From Nonomuraea sp. PA05 (GTDB taxonomy: Bacteria > Actinomycetota > Actinomycetes > Streptosporangiales > Streptosporangiaceae), in the NCBI RefSeq assembly GCF_008086045.1, contig NZ_VSEY01000001.1, forward strand, positions 310,001-374,000: a stretch of DNA of 64,000 nucleotides. Direction: 5' to 3'. A program made the translations under genes and the position numbers. Shown here piece by piece: positions 1 through 7,088 of the stretch. The number at the start of each line of letters is the position of its first letter. The stretch's first letter is position 1. The notes under the pieces are model-generated. The model searched no databases, was not told where the DNA came from, and saw nothing but the letters and a program-made list of their open reading frames with translations.

Positions 1-2
1 GC

Positions 3-1205
3 CTCACCGGCGTCTCCGACTTGCCCAACCTCGCCGCCCAGCCGTCGCGGGCGCTCATCGCCGCCGCGGTGCCGCGCGGCATGCGGCGGGCCGGCTCGCA
101 GCAGGAGTGGCTGCGCATCCTGAAGGAGGCCCCGGAGGTTCTCGTGCTGCGCTGCGACGGCTACGCGAATCTGCTGCGGATCGCGAATCTGATCACGTGG
201 GCGGCCGACTGGTCCACGATGTGCTCCCGGCCGACGATCGCGCGGCTGGTCGAGGTGACTGGCCTGTCCGAGTCGAGCGTGAAGCGGTGGGTGCGGTGGC
301 TACGCGTCCGGGGCTGGCTCGGCGTGGTCGAGCAGGGCTCCACCGTCCGCTACCGCAAGGGCACGCACGCGGGCCTTGTCGATGACGGGTTGGGCAACCG
401 GGCTGCCGTCTGGGTGCTGGCTGTGCCGCGCCGTTTCCGCGCTGATCGTCTCCGCCACCGTAATGATCATGAATGCAAGCATGCTGAGCAGCCTGAACGG
501 ACAAGTGAACCCCCCTCTGTGTCTCTCCCTGAGAGACACAGAGCTGATCCCACGCGCGCGCGTGAGAAGTCCCCTCACCGCTTCCGTGATCATCACCGCA
601 TCCCGCCGACCTGGAGCCTGCACGCCACGGCCAGGACGAAACGCGACAAGATCGCCCTGTGTGAGCGGCTCCGCACGGAACTCCCGCTCCTGCGGCGCGT
701 CACCGCCTGGTACCTCCGCTGGTGGCTTGCCCCCTTCATCGACGAGGGATGGACGGCGGCCGACGTGCTGCACGCGCTGGATGTGCGGGCGGACGACTCG
801 CGGTGGACGTACACGTGGTCCAGCTCGGCGGAGATCCGGCATGTGCCTGGCTGGGTGCGGTATCGGCTGTCGGCGTGGCTGGATGAGCAGGGGCGGCCGG
901 TGGCGTCGCGGTCGCAGCGGCGCGCGAGGGCGGACGAGGTTCGACGCTCGGCCCAGGAGACCCGTAGGCGGGAGTGGGCACGGATGGCGGCAGCCGCCGG
1001 GTGGCTGCTCGGTCCGGACCGGAGCGCGGACGACGCTTCGCCGGTGGATCGGTCTGTCGCTCCTGGCGGGCCGGCGGCGGACCCGAGTGCCGAGTATCGG
1101 GCGGTGCGGGCGGAGATGGAGCGGCGCCGCCGGGAGAGGGCGGCGGCGCAGGAGGCGATGTGGGCCACCTGGCAGGCCCGGCGGCCCGTGAGGAAGGTGT
1201 CATGA
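3..1205 (+). CDS. Winged-helix replication-type protein, 5' truncated by window edge
   Basis: The reading frame is open to the first base, so the true start is probably upstream; a TTG at 21 is the first visible start codon. About residues 60-120 form a winged helix-turn-helix (TIARLVEVTGLSESSVKRW, then a wing ending in YRKG) of the HTH_36 type found in plasmid replication initiators and phage replisome organisers. A basic, low-complexity linker follows, then a second conserved block (about 215-300) rich in Trp and Arg, and an Arg/Ala-rich helical tail. Its stop overlaps the next ATG by 4 bp (ATGA). I infer DNA binding with a role in replication; a transcriptional regulator is the alternative. 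Confidence 0.7.
   Translation, partial: LTGVSDLPNLAAQPSRALIAAAVPRGMRRAGSQQEWLRILKEAPEVLVLRCDGYANLLRIANLITWAADWSTMCSRPTIARLVEVTGLSESSVKRWVRWLRVRGWLGVVEQGSTVRYRKGTHAGLVDDGLGNRAAVWVLAVPRRFRADRLRHRNDHECKHAEQPERTSEPPSVSLPERHRADPTRAREKSPHRFRDHHRIPPTWSLHATARTKRDKIALCERLRTELPLLRRVTAWYLRWWLAPFIDEGWTAADVLHALDVRADDSRWTYTWSSSAEIRHVPGWVRYRLSAWLDEQGRPVASRSQRRARADEVRRSAQETRRREWARMAAAAGWLLGPDRSADDASPVDRSVAPGGPAADPSAEYRAVRAEMERRRRERAAAQEAMWATWQARRPVRKVS
515..543. repeat. Inverted repeat inside the first gene
   Basis: Arms ctctgtgtctc (515-525) and gagacacagag (533-543) are perfect reverse complements around a 7-nt centre. It lies between the HTH and the C-terminal block of the gene, so it could be an internal operator or simply a hairpin. 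No function is assigned. Confidence 0.5.
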
Positions 1206-1528
1206 CGGACGCGAGAGCATGGGCGGACCTGGCCCGGACGTGGCTGGCGGCGTCGTCGCCGCGGGCGGCACGGGCGATGCGGGAACGGGAGCAGGAGGCG
1301 GCGCGTCGTCGCCGGGAGCGGCGGCCGGATGGCGAATGGCGGGGGAGGCGCGCGGATCGGGAGGCGGAGGAGGCGCTGAGCCGGGTGCGGTGGGCGACGG
1401 AGCCTGCTCAGGCGAGCGGCCCGAGCGCGGAGGAGATCGAGGCTGCGCGGGAGGCGCTGGCGCGGGACCTGGCGATGGCGCGGGCTCGTGCTCGCGCTCG
1501 GCGGGAGCGTGGGGATAGGTCCTCGTGA
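1202..1528 (+). CDS. Small Arg/Ala/Glu-rich helical protein
   Basis: This 108-aa protein is translationally coupled to the preceding gene through ATGA. It is almost entirely Arg, Ala and Glu, with heptad-like spacing from about residue 25 to the end, so it is probably a long charged helix or coiled coil. No family is recognised. Its coupling to a replication-type HTH protein suggests an accessory or partner subunit, which is inference from position only. Confidence 0.6.
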   Translation: MTDARAWADLARTWLAASSPRAARAMREREQEAARRRRERRPDGEWRGRRADREAEEALSRVRWATEPAQASGPSAEEIEAAREALARDLAMARARARARRERGDRSS

Positions 1529-1826
1529 GCAGCCGATCGGTGGCGCGAGCCAAGATCACGATCCTCGCTACGGTCGTGCGACGTGATCGGCCAGCGTGCG
1601 CGGAGCGCTCATCATGGTGGCCTCTGGCAGGCGTACGCGCCTGGTCCGAGGTAGCGGAACCGCCAACGACGATCTTGGCTGAGAATCGCACACAGACAAG
1701 ATCATCATGGCTTTGACCAGGAAGATCATAACCCTAGACTTGATAGGTGTGCGAGGTATCCTGGAAGTAGGCACACAGAAAGATCAACAAGGCAGTGACC
1801 AGGCACAACACCCCCAAAGGAGAGCC
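1529..1826. other. Intergenic region with half-palindrome
   Basis: About 300 bp without a convincing gene. It holds a degenerate half copy of the element-wide palindrome (agcggaaccgccaac, about 1652-1666) and a promoter-like pair at 1713-1740. The left part is a tail after the upstream operon with no clear terminator hairpin. Confidence 0.5.
1713..1740 (+). promoter_or_regulatory. Candidate sigma-70-type promoter
   Basis: TTGACC at 1713-1718 and TAGACT at 1735-1740 are separated by 16 bp in locally AT-rich sequence, about 85 bp upstream of the ATG at 1827. The match to the vegetative -35/-10 pattern is good for an actinomycete, but not tested. Confidence 0.4.
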
Positions 1827-2186
1827 ATGAACCTGCCCACCCCTCCCGCCACCGCGATCCCCGCCGACCAGATCGGGGCCATCACCCCCTCCCAGGTGAT
1901 GAAGGACGCAAGGGTCGCCAGCACCCGCCCCGAACACGTGCTCGACGCCGCCGCCGTCGCCATCGCCTCCGTCATGGCGACGGTCTCGGGCACCAGCTTC
2001 GACGAGCTGCTGCCCGAGATCGCCGCAGACGTGAACGAGTCAGCGCGCGGCTGGCTCGACGAGAACCTCAACATCCCTGCAGACCGTGAGGGATTCACCT
2101 ACGAGCAGGTGAGAGGTGACGACCTTGGGGCGATGCTCGATCACGTCGCGCACCTCGTCGCCCAGTACGACTGCTACGCCTGCTAA
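1827..2186 (+). CDS. Hypothetical protein
   Basis: The 119-aa product starts at an ATG preceded by AAAGGAG (1816-1822). It has a Pro-rich N-terminus, then predicted helices (AAAVAIASVMATVSG, DELLPEIAADV) and an acidic C-terminus ending in Cys-x-x-Cys-like YDCYAC. No family is recognised. It is the first gene after the promoter-like site at 1713 and is followed within 50 bp by a palindrome and another small gene. Confidence 0.65.
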   Translation: MNLPTPPATAIPADQIGAITPSQVMKDARVASTRPEHVLDAAAVAIASVMATVSGTSFDELLPEIAADVNESARGWLDENLNIPADREGFTYEQVRGDDLGAMLDHVAHLVAQYDCYAC

Positions 2187-2189
2187 TTC

Positions 2190-2207
2190 GTTGGCGGTTC
2201 CGCCAAC
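2190..2207. promoter_or_regulatory. 18-bp element palindrome, copy 1 (GTTC centre)
   Basis: Perfect GTTGGCG-GTTC-CGCCAAC, 22 bp upstream of the GTG at 2230 and just after the stop at 2186. Same sequence and position type as ten other perfect copies in the window; candidate operator or 5'-UTR hairpin. Confidence 0.85.
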
Positions 2208-2229
2208 AAAAGCCGGAAAGGCCACCAAA

Positions 2230-2541
2230 GTGGACGACCACACCACCGACACCGTGGGCACGCTGTACGGCGCGATCGAGCCCACCAACCTCAACTTGCT
2301 CAACATGCTGTGGGCCGCGCACAAGCTGGCCCGCGCCAACGCCAACCCCGCCATCAGCCAGTACGTCACCAGAGACCTCCGCGCCTCCATGATCGAGGTC
2401 CTCGACATCGAGGGTCACGACGCGAGTTCGGCGGCGCGGCTCATCGAAGAAGCGGAGCGGACCGGCAGCACGCAATGGGTGCTGGCGGGACTCGCCTTGG
2501 CCGCCGGCCCGCAACCGGTCGAGCCCAGCGACGGCACCTGA
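2230..2541 (+). CDS. Hypothetical helical protein
   Basis: This 103-aa protein starts at GTG 2230, with GGAAAGG at 2214-2220 as ribosome site. It is a mixed-charge, mostly helical protein (LLNMLWAAHKLARANAN, ARLIEEAERTGS) without a recognised domain. It is expressed immediately downstream of palindrome copy 1 and ends 6 bp before a strong terminator-like hairpin, so it appears to be a one-gene transcription unit. Confidence 0.6.
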   Translation: MDDHTTDTVGTLYGAIEPTNLNLLNMLWAAHKLARANANPAISQYVTRDLRASMIEVLDIEGHDASSAARLIEEAERTGSTQWVLAGLALAAGPQPVEPSDGT

Positions 2542-2546
2542 AACGC

Positions 2547-2587
2547 GTTGAGCCGGACCCAGCGCCACCTGGGTCCGGCTCATCAAC
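2547..2587 (+). terminator. Terminator-like hairpin
   Basis: Stem agccggacccag / ctgggtccggct (12 bp, perfect) with a CGCCAC loop, extended by gttg/caac; no T tract. It is directly followed by the recurring leader CCCCACCACCACCACG. Confidence 0.7.
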
Positions 2588-2698
2588 CAGCTATGAACCC
2601 CACCACCACCACGTGAAGGGGAGCAGTGCTCCCAAGATAACGCACCGCGAGGGCCGCACCGCAACCCCGAATCCGATCACGATGCGAAGGGAGCCAGC

Positions 2699-2980
2699 AT
2701 GCACGACGACTGGGGCACCGACATGGAGGCGATTGAGGACGCGCGCCGCGACGCCGATCTGGAGCAGGCGGCGATGGAGCGCGAGGGCAACCGCCTCGCC
2801 GCACTCCGCGCCCGGGGGATCTGCACGCACAGCTCCGGCGTCGCCTACCGCGACCCGCCGGTCTACCCCGAGCAGGATGGCCTCCTGCCGCGCCAGTCCC
2901 GCTGCACCGAGGGCACCGCCGGCTGCACCCGCGTGTTCAACAGCGACGAGGAGTGGGTCGCCGCGCAGGAGGCGCTGTGA
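2699..2980 (+). CDS. Hypothetical protein with Cys/His residues
   Basis: 93 aa from ATG 2699 with AAGGGAG upstream. The N-terminal half is an acidic/basic helix (EDARRDADLEQAAMEREGNRL); the C-terminal half has CTHSSG and SRCTEGTAGCTRVF, a Cys pattern suggesting a small metal-binding or disulphide domain. It overlaps the next gene by 4 bp (GTGA), which begins a chain of coupled small genes. No family is recognised. Confidence 0.65.
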   Translation: MHDDWGTDMEAIEDARRDADLEQAAMEREGNRLAALRARGICTHSSGVAYRDPPVYPEQDGLLPRQSRCTEGTAGCTRVFNSDEEWVAAQEAL

Positions 2981-3123
2981 CTGCCCTCTTCGACCTCGGC
3001 GAGCCGTGCCCCAAGTGCGGCGCCCCCGCGGGCGTCCAGTGCCAGCCCGACTGCGTGCTCATGCAGAACCCCAGCACCTGGTGCGAAGGCATGGACATCT
3101 CCGACGCCGACCCAGGCCTGTGA
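2977..3123 (+). CDS. 48-aa zinc-ribbon-like protein
   Basis: GTG 2977 overlaps the preceding stop (GTGA). The protein has CPKCG, then CQPDC and a further Cys, i.e. CxxC and CxxxC pairs as in tiny zinc-ribbon proteins common in actinophages and plasmids. Length and coupling support a real gene; partner and function are unknown. Confidence 0.6.
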   Translation: MTALFDLGEPCPKCGAPAGVQCQPDCVLMQNPSTWCEGMDISDADPGL

Positions 3124-3134
3124 GAGGACACGAC

Positions 3135-3488
3135 ATGGACGACCTGGGCAAGCTCGTCGCCACCGGCGACGCCGACGCCGACGCCTACCTGCACCTCGCC
3201 CGCGAGATCCACGGCCTCAGCGTCGCCGTGCACGAGGCGGCCGACCTGCTCGACGCAGGTCACACGCGCGGGTCGGTGATGTGGCCGCCCGCGGTCACCG
3301 ACCTCAACCCGCTCGGCTACGAGTACGCCACCGACGTCGTCCATCACGCCGACGAGGTGATGGAGGAGGCGTGGGCGCGAGCGACCCAGCACTACCAGGC
3401 CGCCAGCGCACGCAACTCGCGAGCCGCCGAGTTGGCCGACCTGCACGTCGGCCGCCTGTTCGACCCCGCCTTCACCCTGGAGAGCTGA
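3135..3488 (+). CDS. Hypothetical protein
   Basis: 117 aa from ATG 3135 with GAGAGG at 3122-3127. Acidic N-terminal region, then helices (AYLHLAREIHGLSVAVHEAADLL, HHADEVMEEAWARATQHYQ). No family is recognised. It overlaps the next ATG by one base (TGATG), so it is part of the coupled cluster at 2.7-4.3 kb. Confidence 0.65.
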   Translation: MDDLGKLVATGDADADAYLHLAREIHGLSVAVHEAADLLDAGHTRGSVMWPPAVTDLNPLGYEYATDVVHHADEVMEEAWARATQHYQAASARNSRAAELADLHVGRLFDPAFTLES

Positions 3489-3640
3489 TGCCTGAGTGGA
3501 TCCGCGACCAGCTCGTGAACCTGGCCGCCGTCATCGGAGCCGTTCTCGACGACCCCACCGCCGACCACACCCACATGCTGCGCCACACCCACGAGGACCT
3601 CCGGCGGATCCTCGACGAGGACCAGGCGGACAGCCGGTGA
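3488..3640 (+). CDS. 50-aa hypothetical protein
   Basis: Starts at ATG 3488 in a TGATG overlap with the previous gene and ends in GTGA with the next. Composition is helical and acidic (VNLAAVIGAVLDDPTADHTHML, HEDLRRILDEDQ). Its place between two overlapped genes is the main evidence that it is translated. Confidence 0.5.
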   Translation: MPEWIRDQLVNLAAVIGAVLDDPTADHTHMLRHTHEDLRRILDEDQADSR

Positions 3641-3984
3641 CCGGGCTGGAGCCGCTCGACCCGGGCGACGACGCGAGCGCCGAAGCCGTGGCTCGCCTGC
3701 TGGAACGAGCGCAAGAGCTGGGCCTGGATGAGCTGGCCCTGGACCTGCTGGTCTACGACGCCACGAACGAGGTCGCCGCCGACCGTGTCAACGGTGGCGA
3801 CTGGGACGACCCCACCTGGGACGACGCCTACGAGCGCCTGCATAACGAGGCCGACAAGGAAGCCAGCGGCATCAACAACAACGGCCTCGCAGCCCAGCTG
3901 GCCTACCTGCTCGACGGGTACGGCGAGACGGAGCTCGCGGCCATCCTGGGGCGCACAGCGGCGGTGGCCGATGAGCACGCTTGA
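3637..3984 (+). CDS. Acidic hypothetical protein
   Basis: 115 aa from GTG 3637 (4-bp overlap with the preceding stop). Strongly acidic, with repeated Asp/Glu and a central GGDWDDPTWDDAYERLH block; predicted mainly helical. It overlaps the next gene by 14 bp. No family is recognised. Confidence 0.6.
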   Translation: MTGLEPLDPGDDASAEAVARLLERAQELGLDELALDLLVYDATNEVAADRVNGGDWDDPTWDDAYERLHNEADKEASGINNNGLAAQLAYLLDGYGETELAAILGRTAAVADEHA

Positions 3985-4276
3985 GCCGCTCGAACCGGGG
4001 ACGCGCGTCGTCTACTACGGGTCGCTGCCCGACCAGTACGGCATCTGGACCGTCGTCGGGCCGTGCGGCCAGTGGGAGCACTGCGAACGCTGCGGCAAGG
4101 CCTTCGACGAGCTGTGGGAGCAGTGGTACTGGTCCCTGACCCCACGCGACAAGGCCCGCGCGGGCGACCTGTTCGACCAGCAGTTCGGCCCCCTGTGGCC
4201 CCGCTACGAGCTGGAGCGCGCGGACGGCGAGGTGCTGCTGTGCGTCCGCCGCTCCAGCCTCACCCCGACCACGTAA
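3971..4276 (+). CDS. Hypothetical protein with HCERC motif
   Basis: 101 aa from ATG 3971, inside the end of the previous gene. The N-terminus (EPGTRVVYYGSLPDQYGIWTVVGPC) looks like a small beta-barrel segment, followed by HCERCGKAF and a Trp-rich helix. Last gene of the coupled cluster. No family is recognised. Confidence 0.6.
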   Translation: MSTLEPLEPGTRVVYYGSLPDQYGIWTVVGPCGQWEHCERCGKAFDELWEQWYWSLTPRDKARAGDLFDQQFGPLWPRYELERADGEVLLCVRRSSLTPTT

Positions 4277-4342
4277 CCGCGCCCGGCGGGTGTGAAGCGC
4301 CACCGTCACCCCTGCCTCCACCACCACCACGAAGAGGAAGCC

Positions 4343-4963
4343 ATGAACAAGCACCAGGACCTGCTCACCACGAAAGCGCTGCTGACCGGGTGGACTCTCA
4401 CCAGCGGCGGCACCCCGCCCGCGGCCACGCTCACCCGCGACGCGTGGTCGATCCTCATCCTCTACAGCGGCGACATCCCGGACACCGCCAGCCTGCTGCC
4501 ACCCGGCCGCGCCGACTACGACACCATCCCCGTGGACGACGTCGATCGGTGGATGAAGTGCAGCCGCGAGGAGATGACCCTGCACACGATCGGTGAGCGC
4601 GTCACCGTAGGTGGCAGGGTCGGGACCGTCGTCGGCTTCCGGCTGGAGGACCGGCCTCCGGCGGCCGGCCCGTGGCGGTTCCGGCTCCAGGTCGTGTACG
4701 ACGACGGCGTGGACGGCGACCCCCGCCCGGCCAGCGCCGTCCACCTCTCGCCGGCCCCGGCCGCGGCGGGTGAGTGCGCGGGCTGGCAGTGCGAGGACCT
4801 CGGCACCCGCATGTGCCTGGTCCGCGAGTACACCCGCGACGCCAGCGCGCCCCTGAAGCGGAAGCCGCTGTGCGAGTACCACGCCGAGTACGGAGACCGG
4901 CGGCTGACCGTCGTCCGGGTCCTGCACCAGATCCCTACGCCCGTCGTCTCCGAGGAGGTCTAA
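4343..4963 (+). CDS. Hypothetical protein, two-part
   Basis: 206 aa from ATG 4343, chosen because GAGGAAG lies 5-11 bp upstream and because the recurring leader CCACCACCACCACGA sits directly before that. Residues 1-75 are one unit (helical, with SILILYSGDIP); residues 80-200 contain a beta-rich stretch (GERVTVGGRVGTVVGFRLED) resembling small SH3-like barrels, then CAGWQCEDLGTRMCLVREY and CEYH cysteines. No family is assigned. Confidence 0.65.
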   Translation: MNKHQDLLTTKALLTGWTLTSGGTPPAATLTRDAWSILILYSGDIPDTASLLPPGRADYDTIPVDDVDRWMKCSREEMTLHTIGERVTVGGRVGTVVGFRLEDRPPAAGPWRFRLQVVYDDGVDGDPRPASAVHLSPAPAAAGECAGWQCEDLGTRMCLVREYTRDASAPLKRKPLCEYHAEYGDRRLTVVRVLHQIPTPVVSEEV

Positions 4964-4967
4964 ACCG

Positions 4968-5543
4968 ATGACCGTGATTCCTGTGCTGCCCGAGCTGCCC
5001 ACGGGCGGCTACCGCACCACAGAGCACCTCCCGTCCGAGGTGCTCAACAGCGAGCCGTACCGGCGGCCGGGCGCCGTCCTCACCTACCCGACCACGATCA
5101 CCACCGAGACCCGGCCCTGGCGGACCGAGCCGGTGCGCGCCACGCTCACCGTCGTGCACGTCGAGGGCTGCCAGGTGCTCGCGCAGGTGCCCGCCGATCA
5201 GCGCGGCCAGTGGACCGGGACCGGCGAGGACATGCACTTCGCCATGCGGTTCGGCCCCACCGAGGAGTTCACCTGGTGTGAGGCGTGCATGTCGCACCGG
5301 CTGTGCCATGTGGTTCTGCCGTCTGGGGAGCGCCGCTACCGCCCGGCCGCCCCTGTCGGGGTCTCTCACCAGGGAGATCCGGCATGGCCCAGGTTCGCCG
5401 TCGCGGCTACTGGCGAGGACGGCGGCTGGTACGTCGCCACCTGGACGGTGGCGCTGGCCGAAGCCGAGTTCATCGCGCAGGGCTGGCCGACGATGGCCGT
5501 GGTCCTCGACCCCGGCCAATGGCCGTCCGAGGAAGCGGCATGA
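4968..5543 (+). CDS. Hypothetical protein
   Basis: 191 aa, ATG 4968, 4 bp after the previous stop, with GAGGAGG at 4953-4959. The beta-rich central region includes CEACMSHRLCHVVLPSGERRYRP, with CxxC-type cysteines. It overlaps the next ATG by 4 bp. No family is recognised; it belongs to an operon of four small genes (4.3-7.0 kb). Confidence 0.65.
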   Translation: MTVIPVLPELPTGGYRTTEHLPSEVLNSEPYRRPGAVLTYPTTITTETRPWRTEPVRATLTVVHVEGCQVLAQVPADQRGQWTGTGEDMHFAMRFGPTEEFTWCEACMSHRLCHVVLPSGERRYRPAAPVGVSHQGDPAWPRFAVAATGEDGGWYVATWTVALAEAEFIAQGWPTMAVVLDPGQWPSEEAA

Positions 5544-5986
5544 CGGACCTGCTCACCGACGCGCCGGAGCTGACCCCGGCCGACCTGATCCGCGACGCCA
5601 TCGAGCTGATGCGCACCACGTGGCGGGTGCGCGGCGACTTCGTCATCGGCCGCCTCACCACCAGCTACGGTTTCTGCCCGATGGGCGCGATCAGCGCGAT
5701 CGCCGGGGACGTGTTCGTGAGCGGCAGGCCCACCGTCCGCGTGCCGCTCGTCCGGCACACGGCTGCCTGGCTGGTTTCCTTCCACCGGTTGCCTCGCTGC
5801 CGGGAGGAACGGGAGAAGAACCGCAGTATCCCGCGCCTGGCGTACATGCGAGTGGCCGAATGGACCGACACGTTCACCGAAGCCCAAGACGACGACTTGT
5901 ACGCCGCCCTGGAGGCCGCCGCCACGGCGTGGCAGCCCTCCACAACCAAGGTTGGCGCTACCGCCAACAGAAAGAGGAAATCATGA
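5540..5986 (+). CDS. DUF6197-like protein
   Basis: 148 aa from ATG 5540 (ATGA overlap). The pattern of an N-terminal helix starting LIRDAIELM, then YGFCPMGAISAIAG, is that of DUF6197-like proteins common on actinomycete plasmids and phages. The coding tail VGATANRKRKS spans palindrome copy 2, so the same bases serve as coding sequence and as the presumed operator of the next gene. Related proteins lie at 20839-21282 and 31860-32255. Confidence 0.65.
   Translation: MTDLLTDAPELTPADLIRDAIELMRTTWRVRGDFVIGRLTTSYGFCPMGAISAIAGDVFVSGRPTVRVPLVRHTAAWLVSFHRLPRCREEREKNRSIPRLAYMRVAEWTDTFTEAQDDDLYAALEAAATAWQPSTTKVGATANRKRKS
5951..5968. promoter_or_regulatory. 18-bp element palindrome, copy 2 (CTAC centre)
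   Basis: Perfect GTTGGCG-CTAC-CGCCAAC, 14 bp upstream of ATG 5983 and inside the 3' end of the preceding gene. Followed by AGAAAGAGGAA, the ribosome site of the next gene. Confidence 0.85.
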
Positions 5987-6492
5987 CCAACACCCAGCAC
6001 CCCACTCCGGCCCGCCCCACGGTGGAAGCCGTCCGGGCATGGCGGGCCTTCGACCTCATCACCGCCGCCGACGAAACCCGGCAACCAGAACTCGCATGGG
6101 ATCAGCACTCGTACCGCACCGAGTGCGGCACCGGCTGCTGCTACGCGGGCCACCTCGCCATCGACAACGGCGGCGTGTGGCTGATCACCATCACCCCGGA
6201 CGCCATGCTCATCGACGGCACGCCCATCGACCCCACCGCGCTGGACACGGACCACGACCCGTGGCAGTACCTGATCGCCGAGCCCGCCGACCCGGAGCAC
6301 GCCATCGAGGAGACGCACGGCAAGCGCGTCATCCACGTGTCCGCGAGGGCAGATCGCCTCCTGGGCCTGTCCTCCGCCGAGCACATCCTCTACGACGGCT
6401 CGAACACCAGGCCGAAGCTGGAGGAACTCATCACACGCCGCTTCGGTCCCCGCCCCATGCTTGTTGGCGCTCACGCCAACGAAGGGAGCTGA
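5983..6492 (+). CDS. Hypothetical protein, paralogue A of a Cys-motif pair
   Basis: 169 aa, ATG 5983, ribosome site AAAGAGGAA. The central CGTGCCYAGHLA is matched in the next gene by CGTALCVAGYA, and both continue into a hydrophobic strand ending in a W, then an acidic region and a basic RLLGL helix. The two are probably a tandem duplication of unknown function. Its C-terminal VGAHANEGS is encoded by palindrome copy 3. Confidence 0.65.
   Translation: MTNTQHPTPARPTVEAVRAWRAFDLITAADETRQPELAWDQHSYRTECGTGCCYAGHLAIDNGGVWLITITPDAMLIDGTPIDPTALDTDHDPWQYLIAEPADPEHAIEETHGKRVIHVSARADRLLGLSSAEHILYDGSNTRPKLEELITRRFGPRPMLVGAHANEGS
6463..6480. promoter_or_regulatory. 18-bp element palindrome, copy 3 (CTCA centre)
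   Basis: Perfect GTTGGCG-CTCA-CGCCAAC inside the 3' end of the preceding gene and 14 bp before GTG 6495. The same spacing to the start codon as copy 2. Confidence 0.85.
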
Positions 6493-6494
6493 TC

Positions 6495-7019
6495 GTGATG
6501 CTGGAAACTGCCCGCCTGCGCAACCGGCCTCTCCTGGCCGCCATCATCGCGCGGATCCAGAACGACACCGCCGCCCTGGAGCGCCCGTCCGAGGCCCCCT
6601 CCGACGAGTCCTTCACCGCCTGGCAGCAGTGCTTCTGGCGCGAGTTCCTCACCCACGAAGGGCGCTGCGGCACGGCCCTGTGCGTGGCGGGCTACGCCAT
6701 CGAGCTGACCGGCGGCAAGTGGCTGACCACTCGCACCCAGGAGGGCCTGTTCCTCGCCGGTGAACTCCTTCCCAACCACACGACGTACTGGTGGCTCGAA
6801 TACGTCCTGGCCGACGAGACCGACCCCGAGAGCGAGGTCACCGTCATCGAGGGGCATCGCGCGGTTCAGGCGAAGGACCGTGCGATGCGGCTGCTCGGCC
6901 TCGAACCCACCCGGCACGACGAGGACCAGGACGAGGACGACTCCGACCTGCACCCGCTGTTCCGAGGTGGCAACACCCTCGACGACCTGCGGGCGTGGCT
7001 GGGCCGCCTCCCTGACTGA
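6495..7019 (+). CDS. Hypothetical protein, paralogue B of a Cys-motif pair
   Basis: About 174 aa; GTG 6495 and ATG 6498 are both possible behind AAGGGAG at 6482-6488. It shares with the previous gene the CGT-x-x-C-x-AG core followed by a hydrophobic W-ended strand and the RLLGLEPT helix. The C-terminal part is acidic (DEDQDEDDSD). A terminator hairpin follows directly. Function is unknown; duplication of the pair suggests a maintained role. Confidence 0.65.
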   Translation: MMLETARLRNRPLLAAIIARIQNDTAALERPSEAPSDESFTAWQQCFWREFLTHEGRCGTALCVAGYAIELTGGKWLTTRTQEGLFLAGELLPNHTTYWWLEYVLADETDPESEVTVIEGHRAVQAKDRAMRLLGLEPTRHDEDQDEDDSDLHPLFRGGNTLDDLRAWLGRLPD

Positions 7020-7029
7020 CCTCCATCCC

Positions 7030-7056
7030 GGCTGGCCCGCACGGCGCGGGCCAGCC
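7030..7056 (+). terminator. Terminator-like hairpin
   Basis: Arms ggctggcccgc (7030-7040) and gcgggccagcc (7046-7056), loop ACGGC. Followed at once by the CCCCACCACCACCACGA leader of the next gene, the same arrangement as at 2547-2620 and 44541-44609. Confidence 0.7.
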
Positions 7057-7088
7057 ACCCCACCACCACCACGAGCAGGAGGACCGCC

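Noticed and set aside
2593..2616. Seven-codon leader peptide MNPTTTT in the 2.6-kb leader
   Set aside because: It arises from the CCACC repeats, lacks a ribosome site and is not coupled to a downstream gene.
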